Part shown: positions 49,206-57,639 of the stretch, in pieces
How positions within the stretch are numbered: the first letter of the stretch is position 1
How the letters are laid out: each line of letters opens with the position of its first letter
Source of the DNA: Enterobacter asburiae
Lineage (GTDB): Bacteria; Pseudomonadota; Gammaproteobacteria; Enterobacterales; Enterobacteriaceae
Direction of reading: 5' to 3'
Length of the DNA: 64,000 bases
NCBI RefSeq assembly: GCF_024599655.1
Contig: NZ_CP102247.1
Location: 310,001-374,000 of the forward strand
Translations under genes and position numbers: made by a program
Notes under the pieces: generated by a model
Told to the model about the DNA's origin: nothing
Database searches by the model: none
The model's input: the letters and a program-made list of their open reading frames with translations, nothing else

Positions 49206-49283
49206 ATGGAATAGTCGCAGGGGAAATATTCTCCATAAAATCTTAACTATCTCATTATCCATTTTAAAATAAGTGAATTATCC

Positions 49284-50036
49284 ATGAAAATGAACAAACA
49301 TTGTCTGACGCTCATGATGAGTGCTCTTTCTCTGATTATGCTGGTACAGGAGGCTAATGCCGCGATTGCATTAGACCGTACACGTGTAATATTTAATGGT
49401 GATAAATCATCAATGGTTGTCACTATTACTAATCAAAATAAATCATTGCCTTATTTGGCCCAGGCCTGGGTAGAAGATGCTGAGGGTAATAAAATAGAAT
49501 CCCCTCTTATGGCACTCCCTCCTTTACAGCGAGTGGAGCCAGGAGCAAAAGGTCAGGTAAAAATTCAGTCAATGGGTGATGCTGTTAAATTACCGCAAGA
49601 TCGTGAATCATTGTTTTATTTTAACGTGCGTGAAATTCCTCCAAAAAGCTCAAAGCCTAACACGCTTCAGCTTGCGTTGCAGACGCGAGTTAAGCTGTTT
49701 TATCGTCCGAGCGCTATTGTTATTGAACACGGTACTGAAAATGATGCCTTCAAAAAAATTACGTTAACAAAAAGCGGTAATGGATATCAAATCAACAACC
49801 CCTCCACCCATTTCGTGACTATTGTCGCGGCATCAGCAACCGAAAATGGAAAAGACGTCAGTAGTTTTAAACCGATTATGGTATCGCCAAAAGATAACGC
49901 CCAGATGAGCGTTAATGCTGCCGAACTCGGAACGCACCCTGTCTTGTCGTTTATCAACGATTTTGGTGGTCGACCTCAGGCTACATTCAGCTGCAATGGC
50001 AATACCTGCAGCGTGTCAGCTGTAAAAGCTGGATAA
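49284..50036 (+). CDS. Periplasmic fimbrial chaperone (PapD-like, FGS type)
   Basis: 250 residues with signal peptide ending ANAA. Signature segments are ALDRTRVIFNGDKSS, AQAWVEDAEG, PPLQRVEPGAKGQ, LPQDRESLFYFNVREIPP (the PapD signature) and LQTRVKLFYRPS (G1 strand, with the conserved Arg and Lys anchor residues). The short F1-G1 region classes it as FGS, which assembles rod-like pili. 78 nt after the usher. Confidence 0.95.
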   Translation: MKMNKHCLTLMMSALSLIMLVQEANAAIALDRTRVIFNGDKSSMVVTITNQNKSLPYLAQAWVEDAEGNKIESPLMALPPLQRVEPGAKGQVKIQSMGDAVKLPQDRESLFYFNVREIPPKSSKPNTLQLALQTRVKLFYRPSAIVIEHGTENDAFKKITLTKSGNGYQINNPSTHFVTIVAASATENGKDVSSFKPIMVSPKDNAQMSVNAAELGTHPVLSFINDFGGRPQATFSCNGNTCSVSAVKAG

Positions 50037-50071
50037 CTTCAAAAGCGCCCGTTTCAGCCATGGAGGAAAGG

Positions 50072-50674
50072 ATGACAAAAGAACGATACCGTAAAGGATG
50101 CATGGATGCATTTATACAGGGGGTGCTGATTGTTGTATTCGTCATGCTGTGGTCTCAGCACTGTAAGGCTGAAAACAATAACATGGCTGGCGAATTACAT
50201 ATTCATGGTTTTCTTTTGGTCGGGGCCTGTCATCTTGATATGCAATCTCTTTTCCAGGAGGTGAATCTGGGCACTATCTCGAAAGGTATATTGCAGAAAC
50301 CGGGTGATGCCGGGGAACCCGTGCATTTCAGCTTGGGTTTTAGAAATTGTGATCAGACGGGAGGGCGGCAAACAAACCGTTATACCGGCGTGACAAAAAG
50401 GGATGAGACTCATCCTGTCGTTAGCGTGAGTTTTGTGGCCCCAACAGACCCGGATACGGCGCACTTGATTGCCGTTCAGGGAATCAAAGGGATCGCGTTG
50501 ATGATTAACGATAACACTGGACGGCAAATTGTTCCGGGCATTGCAGGCGTTCCTGTTTTTCTGGCTCCCGCAGATAATGCGCTAAATTACACTGTCAAGA
50601 TTGTGCGTACATCTTCGCCGCTTGAGACCGGTGATTTTCGGGCAGTAGCCGATTTTAAAGTGAGCTATAACTGA
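50072..50674 (+). CDS. Pilin-like minor subunit
   Basis: 200 residues, with a long basic-hydrophobic signal (FIQGVLIVVFVMLWSQHCKA). Donor strand GELHIHGFLLVGACHL, Cys pair (GACHL / RNCDQ), C-terminal GDFRAVADFKVSYN. ATG 50072 is preferred to ATG 50060 because GGAGGAAAGG lies directly before it. 35 nt after the chaperone. Likely a tip-fibre or adaptor subunit. Confidence 0.85.
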   Translation: MTKERYRKGCMDAFIQGVLIVVFVMLWSQHCKAENNNMAGELHIHGFLLVGACHLDMQSLFQEVNLGTISKGILQKPGDAGEPVHFSLGFRNCDQTGGRQTNRYTGVTKRDETHPVVSVSFVAPTDPDTAHLIAVQGIKGIALMINDNTGRQIVPGIAGVPVFLAPADNALNYTVKIVRTSSPLETGDFRAVADFKVSYN

Positions 50675-50691
50675 CGGTCGAAATAAAAAAT

Positions 50692-51246
50692 ATGTTCAAT
50701 ACATTGAAAGTGAACGTCTCTCTTTGGATTGCGGCTTTAGCCTTTATTATGTTATCGCCAGCCGCTTTCAGTGCAAGTGGAGATAAGGCTCAGATTAATA
50801 TTGATATCACGGGCACATTAGTCGCGACCGGTTCATGTACTTTTGATCAAGGCGGCACGCTCAGCATTAACTTTGGTAGCATAGAGCTCAAAAAGAACCG
50901 AGACAATACGTTGACATTATTTGGCGATTATAAAAAACCTCTCACAAGTGACTTTTCATGCACTGGTGATTCATCTGGCTTATTGCAGATGAAATTTGAC
51001 TCATCATCCGGGAGCTATGAGACTTATAACGGAAAAAATGTTCTGGGTACGGACAAAGGTGTGATTGGGATTGAATTATTGGTAAATGGCAATCCACAAA
51101 GTATGGCTGAATGGTTTGATGTTGATACGGAGAACCAACCCACGCTTCAGGCCCAAATTGTACAGGTCAGCGCTGAAAACACGTCAAATGTGAAAACCGA
51201 TGATACCTTCTCCGCATCGGGTACGTTAACGTTGGCCTTTAATTAA
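50692..51246 (+). CDS. Pilin-like minor subunit
   Basis: 184 residues with signal peptide (LWIAALAFIMLSPAAFSASG). Mature domain begins INIDITGTLVATGSCTFDQGG; second Cys in DFSCTGDSSG; C-terminal DTFSASGTLTLAFN. The alternate Phe-Gly motif (SINFGSIEL) links it to the MrpG/adaptor-type group and to the pilin domain of the adhesin downstream. 17 nt after the previous gene. Confidence 0.85.
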   Translation: MFNTLKVNVSLWIAALAFIMLSPAAFSASGDKAQINIDITGTLVATGSCTFDQGGTLSINFGSIELKKNRDNTLTLFGDYKKPLTSDFSCTGDSSGLLQMKFDSSSGSYETYNGKNVLGTDKGVIGIELLVNGNPQSMAEWFDVDTENQPTLQAQIVQVSAENTSNVKTDDTFSASGTLTLAFN

Positions 51247-51255
51247 GAGTTTGTC

Positions 51256-51768
51256 ATGAAAAATTACCTGTTTACGTCAAAAATTGCTTGTGCATCTATT
51301 TTATGTTTCCTGCAGGCAAACACTTTCGCTGCGCAGACAGGTGATAGTGTGGAGTTTAAGTTTAGCGGCACGTTTATAGTCAGTACATCCTGCTCAATTA
51401 ATAATGATAAAACGATCTCCGTTCCATTTGGTAACGTCGGTATAAAAAAAGTCGATGGAACACATTATGAAATGCCAATACCCTTTTCAGCTGAATGTGA
51501 GGGGGCCGCTGATAGTGATTCTGTCCGATTTACGATATCGGGGACGCCTGAGAACTTTGATAATGCAGCGGTTACAACAAATGTTTCAGGCCTCGGTATA
51601 CAGATTCGATCAAATGGCACACCGGTGCAGCTAAATAAAACAGTCAATACCACTCTAGGCGCGTTGTCGACTTTGTCGTTAACAGCGGTGCCTGTAAAAG
51701 ACCCTTCCGTAGAGTTGAGCGAACAAAGCTTTACGGCTACAGCGACGATAACTGCAGAGTACCTGTGA
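51256..51768 (+). CDS. Pilin-like minor subunit
   Basis: 170 residues, signal peptide SKIACASILCFLQANTFA. Mature region VEFKFSGTFIVSTSCSINND, then VPFGNVGIKK and a second Cys in SAECEGAAD; C-terminal SFTATATITAEYL. Closely resembles the preceding subunit in layout, so the pair probably arose by duplication (inference). 9 nt spacing to the previous gene; the stop overlaps a possible GTG start of the next. Confidence 0.85.
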   Translation: MKNYLFTSKIACASILCFLQANTFAAQTGDSVEFKFSGTFIVSTSCSINNDKTISVPFGNVGIKKVDGTHYEMPIPFSAECEGAADSDSVRFTISGTPENFDNAAVTTNVSGLGIQIRSNGTPVQLNKTVNTTLGALSTLSLTAVPVKDPSVELSEQSFTATATITAEYL

Positions 51769-51782
51769 AAGGTATTTTAATT

Positions 51783-52328
51783 ATGAACGACCATAAAATG
51801 GTATTTCCAAAAATACAAAGTGTAGTAGTAATACTTACTTTGTTTATTATCTCTTTTTATAACTCTGCTTCAGAAAATAATCTGCAATTTGATGGTGCTT
51901 TGGTGAGTGAACCTTGTAATCTTGATCCAAACACAACGGATATTGTTGTTGACTTCAAGAGCATTGTTGCAAAATCGCTATATAAATATAACAGAAGCTC
52001 GAGTGAAGTCTTCACCATCAATCTGACTGATTGCGATACGTCAATGAGCAACATGGTGAGCTTTACATTTAAGGGGGCAGAAGATCAGGCTCTGCCAGGC
52101 TTGCTTGCCGTTAACGGTACCGCCAAAGGCATTGCTATTGGTCTGGAATATGAAGATGGAACAATGTTATCGCTCAATCAACCGACGACTCAACAAGCGT
52201 TATCCGATGGTGTGAGCCAGTTTACCTTTAGGGCCTATGTTGCAGGTGAACCCGAAGCGGTTCAGAAGGAAAGCATGATTATGGGGCAGTTCAATGCAAC
52301 GGCTACTTTTGAAATGGAATATCAATAA
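51783..52328 (+). CDS. Pilin-like minor subunit
   Basis: 181 residues from ATG 51783; an alternative GTG at 51765 overlaps the previous stop as GTGA and would add six residues, and both have modest SDs. Signal VVVILTLFIISFYNSAS. Donor strand NNLQFDGALVSEPCNL, Cys pair (EPCNL / TDCDT), C-terminal FNATATFEMEYQ. It resembles the major pilin and the 50072 subunit more than its immediate neighbour. Confidence 0.82.
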   Translation: MNDHKMVFPKIQSVVVILTLFIISFYNSASENNLQFDGALVSEPCNLDPNTTDIVVDFKSIVAKSLYKYNRSSSEVFTINLTDCDTSMSNMVSFTFKGAEDQALPGLLAVNGTAKGIAIGLEYEDGTMLSLNQPTTQQALSDGVSQFTFRAYVAGEPEAVQKESMIMGQFNATATFEMEYQ

Positions 52329-52393
52329 ACGAGTAGCAGGAATATTTTTCTCGCTAAATCACTTTTAATGTTACAGATTCCAGGACCGTTGAA

Positions 52394-53329
52394 ATGCGAC
52401 TCTTATCTTTTGTGTTTTTATTCTTACTCTCTTCCTTAAGTGCTCACGCAGGTATGATGGGTATTATTGGTTTAACAAAAATACCCAGTGGATCGCCAGG
52501 TTGGGTTACTGATTCAAGTGGGTGCAGCGTACCTGAAACCACGAGCACAATGCCTAATGTTGAGCCATCGGTTAACCCAACGCTTTGTACCTTCAATCAG
52601 CCTGTGCCCTGGGCGGACAATCTTTATATATTACGCACGGATCTCCCATTCAAAATAAATATGGTCGTTTGTGATTTGGTGGCTTGTACACGCGCAGGTA
52701 GCGGAACGTATGTTTATACAAACAGCTCGTATTATTTCACCCAGGACAAAACCATAGGAGCCCAGAACCCTAATTTTGGTGGGACCTCCGCACGCTATAA
52801 TCTAGGTTATCATACTACACTTTGCTATATCATTGAGGATCCAGGAAAAGCAACGGTTGGTGGTCCTGCAAGTACCGGCCCTTGGTGTCCGGATGTTACT
52901 CCGCTTCCTCCGAATCCACCCACTGCATCATGCACGCTAAATGATGGAAATAATCTCAGTGTAAGTTTAGGTACTATCGAGAGAGATACATTGCCAACGG
53001 TGCCGGGAACCGGGAAAAACAAGCATTATCAGATTCCGGTCGAGTGCAAAAATGCCGATCAAGTCATGATGAATATGCAGGTAACCTACACACCTATTAC
53101 CATCGGAGGAAGTGATGTTATATCTTCCAGCGCAAACGGCTTAGGCGTTTATGTGACATACAATAATTCAACAATATCCCCCAGAGATGTTATACCGGTA
53201 ACATTTACGTCCGGTTCTAATATACTGGATTTGGCATTCGGTGCAGTACGCGATCCTGATGTCGAGACCAAGAATATACCAACAGGTACATTTTCTGCCA
53301 GTGCGGTGTTGGTTTTGACAATGCTCTGA
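52394..53329 (+). CDS. Two-domain fimbrial tip adhesin
   Basis: 311 residues, about twice a pilin. Signal peptide MRLLSFVFLFLLSSLSAHA. The N-terminal domain (about 20-170) contains six cysteines (GCSVP, TLCTF, VVCDL, VACTR, TLCYI, PWCPD), allowing three disulphides, and is the likely receptor-binding part. A proline linker (PLPPNPPTA) joins it to a pilin domain with Cys pair (ASCTL / VECKN) and GTIERDTL, ending FSASAVLVLTML. The receptor cannot be predicted. The domain order matches MrpH/FimH-style tip adhesins. Confidence 0.82.
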   Translation: MRLLSFVFLFLLSSLSAHAGMMGIIGLTKIPSGSPGWVTDSSGCSVPETTSTMPNVEPSVNPTLCTFNQPVPWADNLYILRTDLPFKINMVVCDLVACTRAGSGTYVYTNSSYYFTQDKTIGAQNPNFGGTSARYNLGYHTTLCYIIEDPGKATVGGPASTGPWCPDVTPLPPNPPTASCTLNDGNNLSVSLGTIERDTLPTVPGTGKNKHYQIPVECKNADQVMMNMQVTYTPITIGGSDVISSSANGLGVYVTYNNSTISPRDVIPVTFTSGSNILDLAFGAVRDPDVETKNIPTGTFSASAVLVLTML

Positions 53330-53409
53330 TGTTATCTGATTTATTATAAGAGTAGCTTGTTAGTAAATGGCTGCTTTATGAGATATTTTAATTATTGATG
53401 TGTAACTAA

Positions 53410-55086
53410 ATGAACCTGTATCGGCCTGGCTTATCCCGCGTCAGCGGTGTGACATTCTTTTTTATTTTGCTTAATGTGATTGTTTTAATCCCTCTCCCTA
53501 ACATGGGGGGGCAAGGGTTAAAATTGCCTATAAATCTTTTATGCTGGTCATTTATTGGGGTTATTATCTTTTGGGTAATGCTAACAAGTAAATCGGAGAG
53601 AATAAATCTGCCTAAAGGTTTTTATCTGATCTTTTTTGGTACGACATTTTGGTCAATTCCTTTGGTCTTCACTCCTCATCGCGCATGGCGGATTGATTCT
53701 GCGCCACATGTTATGGCCCTCTGGGGATTAATATTTTTATGGCTAATGTTGAGTCAAATAAAATTGACCAGACAGCAGGGGCGGCGATGGTTAAAGGTAA
53801 TTGTTATATCGGCCTTTGCCCAGGCCGGGTATGGCTTACTGCAAGCATTTCACCAGTTGGACAGTGTATTTGTTGGAGTCAGACCTTACGGCAGTTTCCA
53901 GCAGGTTAATGTTTTATCCTCCTTTTTAGCTACTGGCGCATCAGCCCTCTTTTGGCTAATAATAACAGCGGATAATAAGCGCCGGCATTTGACTATTTTT
54001 TCATCATTGATGCTTTTTACTTTAGCGTTTGTTCTATATCTTGCACAGAGTAGAGCCGGGATGATAGGCTTTGTCAGCGCCATTATCATTTTAACCGTTA
54101 CTAATAAAAAACCCATCCGAACATACTTTGTTCCATTGTTTGTGATTTTTTCTGGCTTTATCATTGCTTATTTATGGCAACATAATTATTTCCAGTTTTT
54201 AGGCGTGACTGTGCCCGATGGTTTGGATATTTTTGATAAAACTGGCAGTAATAATCAACGCGCGGCTATATTAAAAAATACTCTCTTAATGATTATCGCC
54301 CATCCTCTTATGGGAGTTGGCTATGGTGGTTTTGAAAAAAGTTTCGCTGACATGGCCTTATTACAGGGTGGGCCATTTATTAGTGAGTCTCTGACACATC
54401 CTCATAATGAGTTGCTTTATGCATGGTCAGAGGGCGGTCTGCTTGCAATCTTAGGCATTGTAATTATTATTTTTGCCATGATTTCACTGCGTTATAAATC
54501 CAGTAAGAATGGAAAATGGGCTGGTATTGCACTACTTACACCGATTGCAGTACATATGAATCTGGAATATCCCCTTTATCAGTCTGTTTTCCATTCAATA
54601 ATTATCATTTTTATTTTTTGTATATTTACTGTAAATGAGGGAGATGAAGCTAAGTTTAACTCTTCTCCGCAAAGCCTATGGCGATACGTTGGCGCATTGT
54701 ATGGGTGTTTTCTGATTTTGTTCATGGTAAGTGGACTGATTACAGAGATCCGTATGACGAAAATAGAGCAACTCAATCTTCAGCCATTTATATTTTCGTC
54801 TGATTCACTGGATAGTCTTCCAAATACATTGAGTCAGCGTTCAAGGTTGGACTATGATGAACATATCTCATTACTTTTAAAGTACAATATCACGCATGAT
54901 AAAGCGTATTTACTCGACTTTATGACGTGGTCCGACGAATACCTTAATATTCATAATGACGCAAATGTCTATGCAAGTAAAATTGCTATTTCCTACGCCT
55001 TAAATCAACATGACAAGACAAATGAAATATGTAACAGAGCGGTAGTGTTGTTTCCTTCCCATCACTTTGAACAGTGCAAAAAGTAG
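53410..55086 (+). CDS. PglL/WaaL/Wzy-type membrane ligase (candidate protein O-oligosaccharyltransferase)
   Basis: 558 residues with about 10-12 membrane helices up to residue ~448 and a ~110-residue C-terminal periplasmic tail (TPR-like in look). The Wzy_C landmarks are present: GSFQQVNVLSSFLATGA (PglL-type segment, near 160), NNQRAAILKNT, HPLMGVGYGGFE, and H330-P-H332-N333-E334 in the large periplasmic loop, as in O-antigen ligases and PglL-type O-OTases. These enzymes move lipid-linked glycans onto lipid A core (WaaL) or Ser/Thr of proteins (PglL). It lies 80 bp after the adhesin with no terminator between and before a strong terminator, so it is probably the last gene of the fimbrial operon. 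The Gln-rich QQVN segment favours the PglL group. No LPS genes are near. Confidence 0.72.
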   Translation: MNLYRPGLSRVSGVTFFFILLNVIVLIPLPNMGGQGLKLPINLLCWSFIGVIIFWVMLTSKSERINLPKGFYLIFFGTTFWSIPLVFTPHRAWRIDSAPHVMALWGLIFLWLMLSQIKLTRQQGRRWLKVIVISAFAQAGYGLLQAFHQLDSVFVGVRPYGSFQQVNVLSSFLATGASALFWLIITADNKRRHLTIFSSLMLFTLAFVLYLAQSRAGMIGFVSAIIILTVTNKKPIRTYFVPLFVIFSGFIIAYLWQHNYFQFLGVTVPDGLDIFDKTGSNNQRAAILKNTLLMIIAHPLMGVGYGGFEKSFADMALLQGGPFISESLTHPHNELLYAWSEGGLLAILGIVIIIFAMISLRYKSSKNGKWAGIALLTPIAVHMNLEYPLYQSVFHSIIIIFIFCIFTVNEGDEAKFNSSPQSLWRYVGALYGCFLILFMVSGLITEIRMTKIEQLNLQPFIFSSDSLDSLPNTLSQRSRLDYDEHISLLLKYNITHDKAYLLDFMTWSDEYLNIHNDANVYASKIAISYALNQHDKTNEICNRAVVLFPSHHFEQCKK

Positions 55087-55120
55087 CTTTCAGTTGAAAG
55101 AAAGTATTGTACTGCCTAAA

Positions 55121-55150
55121 TAAAAAAAGCTGGCTTAAAGCCAGCTTTTT
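55121..55150. terminator. Bidirectional terminator between ligase gene and gor
   Basis: AAAGCTGGC / GCCAGCTTT (55126-55134 with 55140-55148), TTAAA loop, with A run before and T run after, serving both convergent genes. Confidence 0.93.
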
Positions 55151-55165
55151 TATGTTCATCGCGTA

Positions 55166-56518
55166 TTAACGCATGGTCACAAATTCTTCCGCGGCCGTCG
55201 GGTGGATTGCCACCGTATTGTCGAAGTCTTTCTTCGTTGCGCCCATCTTCAGCGCCACGGCGAAGCCCTGCAGGATCTCATCCATGCCGAAGCCGATGCC
55301 GTGGATACCGACAATCTTCTCGTCCGGGCCCACGCAGACCAGCTTCATGCGGCACGGCTGGCGGTGAGAGGTGACGGCGGTGTACATCGCGGTGAATGCT
55401 GATTTATACACTTTCACCTGGTCGTCGCCATACTGCTCGCGCGCCTGCGGCTCGGTTAAGCCGACGGTGCCGATTGGCGGGTGGCTGAAGACTACGGTTG
55501 GGATAAGGTTGTAATCCAGATGCTCGTCCGGCTTGTTGTTGAACAGGCGCTCAGAGAGACGACGACCTGCCGCAACGGCCACCGGCGTCAGCTCAACCGC
55601 TCCGGTATTATCGCCGACCGCATAAATGCCCGGTACGCTGGTGTTCTGGAATTTATCGACGACGATATAGCCTTTTTCGTCGGTTTTCACGCCGGTCACG
55701 CCGAGGTTGAAGTTATCGTTCGCTGGTTCACGACCAATCGCCCAGATCAGGCAGTCGACGGTCTGGCTGCGGCCATCTTCCAGCTCAAGCGTCAGGCTGC
55801 CGTCCGCATTTTTCACCACCGATTTTGGTACGGCGTTGGTGTGCAGGGTCGGGCCTTCGGTGTTCATCACTTCAACCAACGTGTCGACGATCAGCGGGTC
55901 AAAGCTGCGCAGCGGCGCATGTTTACGCACGAACAGGTGCGCTTCTGCGCCCAGGCCGTTAATCACGCCAGCCAGTTCTACGGCAATGTAACCCGCGCCC
56001 ACGATGGCGACGCGTTTAGGCAGGGCAGGCAGCTCAAAGAAACCGTCGGAGTCGATACCGTATTCTGCACCTGGAATATTAGGGTGGCTCGGACGGCCGC
56101 CGGTGGCGATCAGGATGTGATCGGCGGTGATCGTCTCACCGTTCACTTCGATCGTTTTCGCGTCCACAAAGCGGGCGAAGCCGTGGATGACGTCAACGTT
56201 ATTTTTACCCAGCACGTTGTCGTACGAGGTGTGAATACGGTCGATGTAGGCGGTACGGCTGGCGATCAGCTTGTCCCAGTCGAAGTGGTTGATGGTGGTG
56301 TCAAAGCCGTAGTCCGGGCCATACATATGGATAGCTTCACGGATCTGCGCCGCATGCCACATCACTTTCTTCGGTACACAACCCACGTTCACGCAGGTGC
56401 CGCCCAGCGCTTTGGCTTCAATCAGCGCGCACTTCTGGCCGTACATGGCCGCACGGTTGATGGAGGCGATGCCGCCGCTGCCGCCGCCGATTGCGATGTA
56501 GTCATAATGCTTAGTCAT
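55166..56518 (-). CDS. gor: Glutathione-disulfide reductase
   Basis: NADPH-dependent reduction of GSSG, keeping the cytosolic thiol pool reduced. 450 residues, as E. coli Gor. FAD site GGGSGGIASI (11-20), redox pair Cys42-Cys47 in TCVNVGCVPKK, NADPH site VGAGYIAVELAG, and C-terminal active-site His in IHPTAAEEFVTM. Marks the right edge of the accessory block. The open frame on the plus strand across it is a shadow. Confidence 0.98.
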   Translation of the reverse strand: MTKHYDYIAIGGGSGGIASINRAAMYGQKCALIEAKALGGTCVNVGCVPKKVMWHAAQIREAIHMYGPDYGFDTTINHFDWDKLIASRTAYIDRIHTSYDNVLGKNNVDVIHGFARFVDAKTIEVNGETITADHILIATGGRPSHPNIPGAEYGIDSDGFFELPALPKRVAIVGAGYIAVELAGVINGLGAEAHLFVRKHAPLRSFDPLIVDTLVEVMNTEGPTLHTNAVPKSVVKNADGSLTLELEDGRSQTVDCLIWAIGREPANDNFNLGVTGVKTDEKGYIVVDKFQNTSVPGIYAVGDNTGAVELTPVAVAAGRRLSERLFNNKPDEHLDYNLIPTVVFSHPPIGTVGLTEPQAREQYGDDQVKVYKSAFTAMYTAVTSHRQPCRMKLVCVGPDEKIVGIHGIGFGMDEILQGFAVALKMGATKKDFDNTVAIHPTAAEEFVTMR

Positions 56519-56589
56519 AGCTTTTGTCCTTAATCGTGAATTGCCGCGATTGTATACCTGAAATCAATAGTTTCCACCGATGGCTGCGA

Positions 56590-57432
56590 TTACTCCGGCA
56601 CGATCCAACTGACGGTGGCGTGGCCTGTACCCGCTGGCACCAGCGTTTTATGCAGCCACGGCAGCACGTTGTTCATCTGCGCTTCGAGCTTCCACGGCGG
56701 GTTGATCACAATCATCCCGGAGGCGGTCATACCGCGCTGATCGCTGTCCGGACGAACTGCCAGCTCAATCTGCAGGATTTTGCGGATGCCGGTCGCTTCC
56801 AGGTCTTTGATCATGCGTTTGATTTGCGCGCGCAGCACCACCGGATACCACAGGGCGTATGTCCCGGTGGCGAAGCGTTTGTAGCCTTCGTGGATACCGG
56901 TCACCACCGCCTGATAGTCGGTTTTGATTTCGTACGGCGGGTCGATCAGCACCAGGCCGCGACGGGAAACCGGCGGCAGCTTGGCTTTCAGCTGCTGGTA
57001 TCCGTCGGATTTTTCCACGCGGGCGCGGCTGTCTTTCTGGAATTCAGAACGCAGCAGCGGGAAGTCGCTCGGATGCAGCTCGGTCAGCTGGAGGCTGTCC
57101 TGCTCGCGCAGCAGCTGGCGTGCAATCAGCGGCGAGCCCGGGTAGTAGCGCAGCTGGCCGTTGCGGTTGAAGTGATTCACCACGCCGATGTACGGCTCCA
57201 GCTCGGCAGGCAGATCGTCCTGCTGCCAGATGCGGGCAATCCCTTCCAGATATTCACCGGTACGCTCGGCATGCTCGCCGCTCAGCTGATAACGGCCCGC
57301 GCCCGCGTGCGTGTCCAGATAGAGAAACGGCTTCTCTTTCTCTTTGAGCGATTCGATGATCAGGCTCTGAACGGTGTGTTTAAGGACGTCGGCGTGGTTG
57401 CCTGCGTGGAAGCTGTGGCGATAACTGAGCAT
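56590..57432 (-). CDS. rlmJ: 23S rRNA (adenine2030-N6)-methyltransferase RlmJ
   Basis: 280 residues, the E. coli length. MLSYRHSFHAGNHADVLKH is the family N-terminus, fixing ATG 57432 over an upstream in-frame start. SAM-binding DTHAGAGRY (near 42) and the catalytic DPPYE of N6-adenine methylases (near 164) are present. E. coli YhiR was once thought to act in DNA uptake as food, which is now explained less directly. Confidence 0.96.
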   Translation of the reverse strand: MLSYRHSFHAGNHADVLKHTVQSLIIESLKEKEKPFLYLDTHAGAGRYQLSGEHAERTGEYLEGIARIWQQDDLPAELEPYIGVVNHFNRNGQLRYYPGSPLIARQLLREQDSLQLTELHPSDFPLLRSEFQKDSRARVEKSDGYQQLKAKLPPVSRRGLVLIDPPYEIKTDYQAVVTGIHEGYKRFATGTYALWYPVVLRAQIKRMIKDLEATGIRKILQIELAVRPDSDQRGMTASGMIVINPPWKLEAQMNNVLPWLHKTLVPAGTGHATVSWIVPE

Positions 57433-57497
57433 GGGTAATGATATTCCGCTGAATTGACGATTTGCCACAGTTTACAGCAGAACGGCGCAGATTACCC

Positions 57498-57527
57498 GTA
57501 GGCCCGGCAAGCGCAGCGCCACCGGGC
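57498..57527. repeat. REP element upstream of prlC
   Basis: GTAGGCCCGGCAAGCGCAGC...GCCACCGGGC, a single REP unit in the gap between divergent rlmJ and prlC, just upstream of the heat-shock promoter. Confidence 0.85.
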
Positions 57528-57548
57528 GCTTTTCCGCCACGTCTGGCA

Positions 57549-57575
57549 TTGAAATCCTCTACACTTAACCCCATT
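57549..57575 (+). promoter_or_regulatory. Sigma-32 (heat-shock) promoter of prlC
   Basis: TTGAAA (57549-57554), 15-bp spacer, CCCATT (57570-57575); consensus CTTGAAA-N11-16-CCCATNT. It lies 65 bp before the prlC ATG. E. coli prlC is a known heat-shock gene, consistent with this site. Confidence 0.8.
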
Positions 57576-57639
57576 CTAGATCCCATATGCACAGCGCCGG
57601 ATGCGCGCTTCATTCACCTATTTCAACAGGACAGCGTTT

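Noticed and set aside
53410..55086. Part of an O-antigen or capsule cluster
   Set aside because: No glycosyltransferase, flippase or nucleotide-sugar genes are present within 20 kb on either side, though a role on LPS cannot be excluded by sequence alone.
55481..56533. 350-residue plus-strand open frame opposite gor
   Set aside because: Shadow of gor, low-complexity translation. Similar for 42131-42970 opposite treF and 56524-57438 opposite rlmJ.
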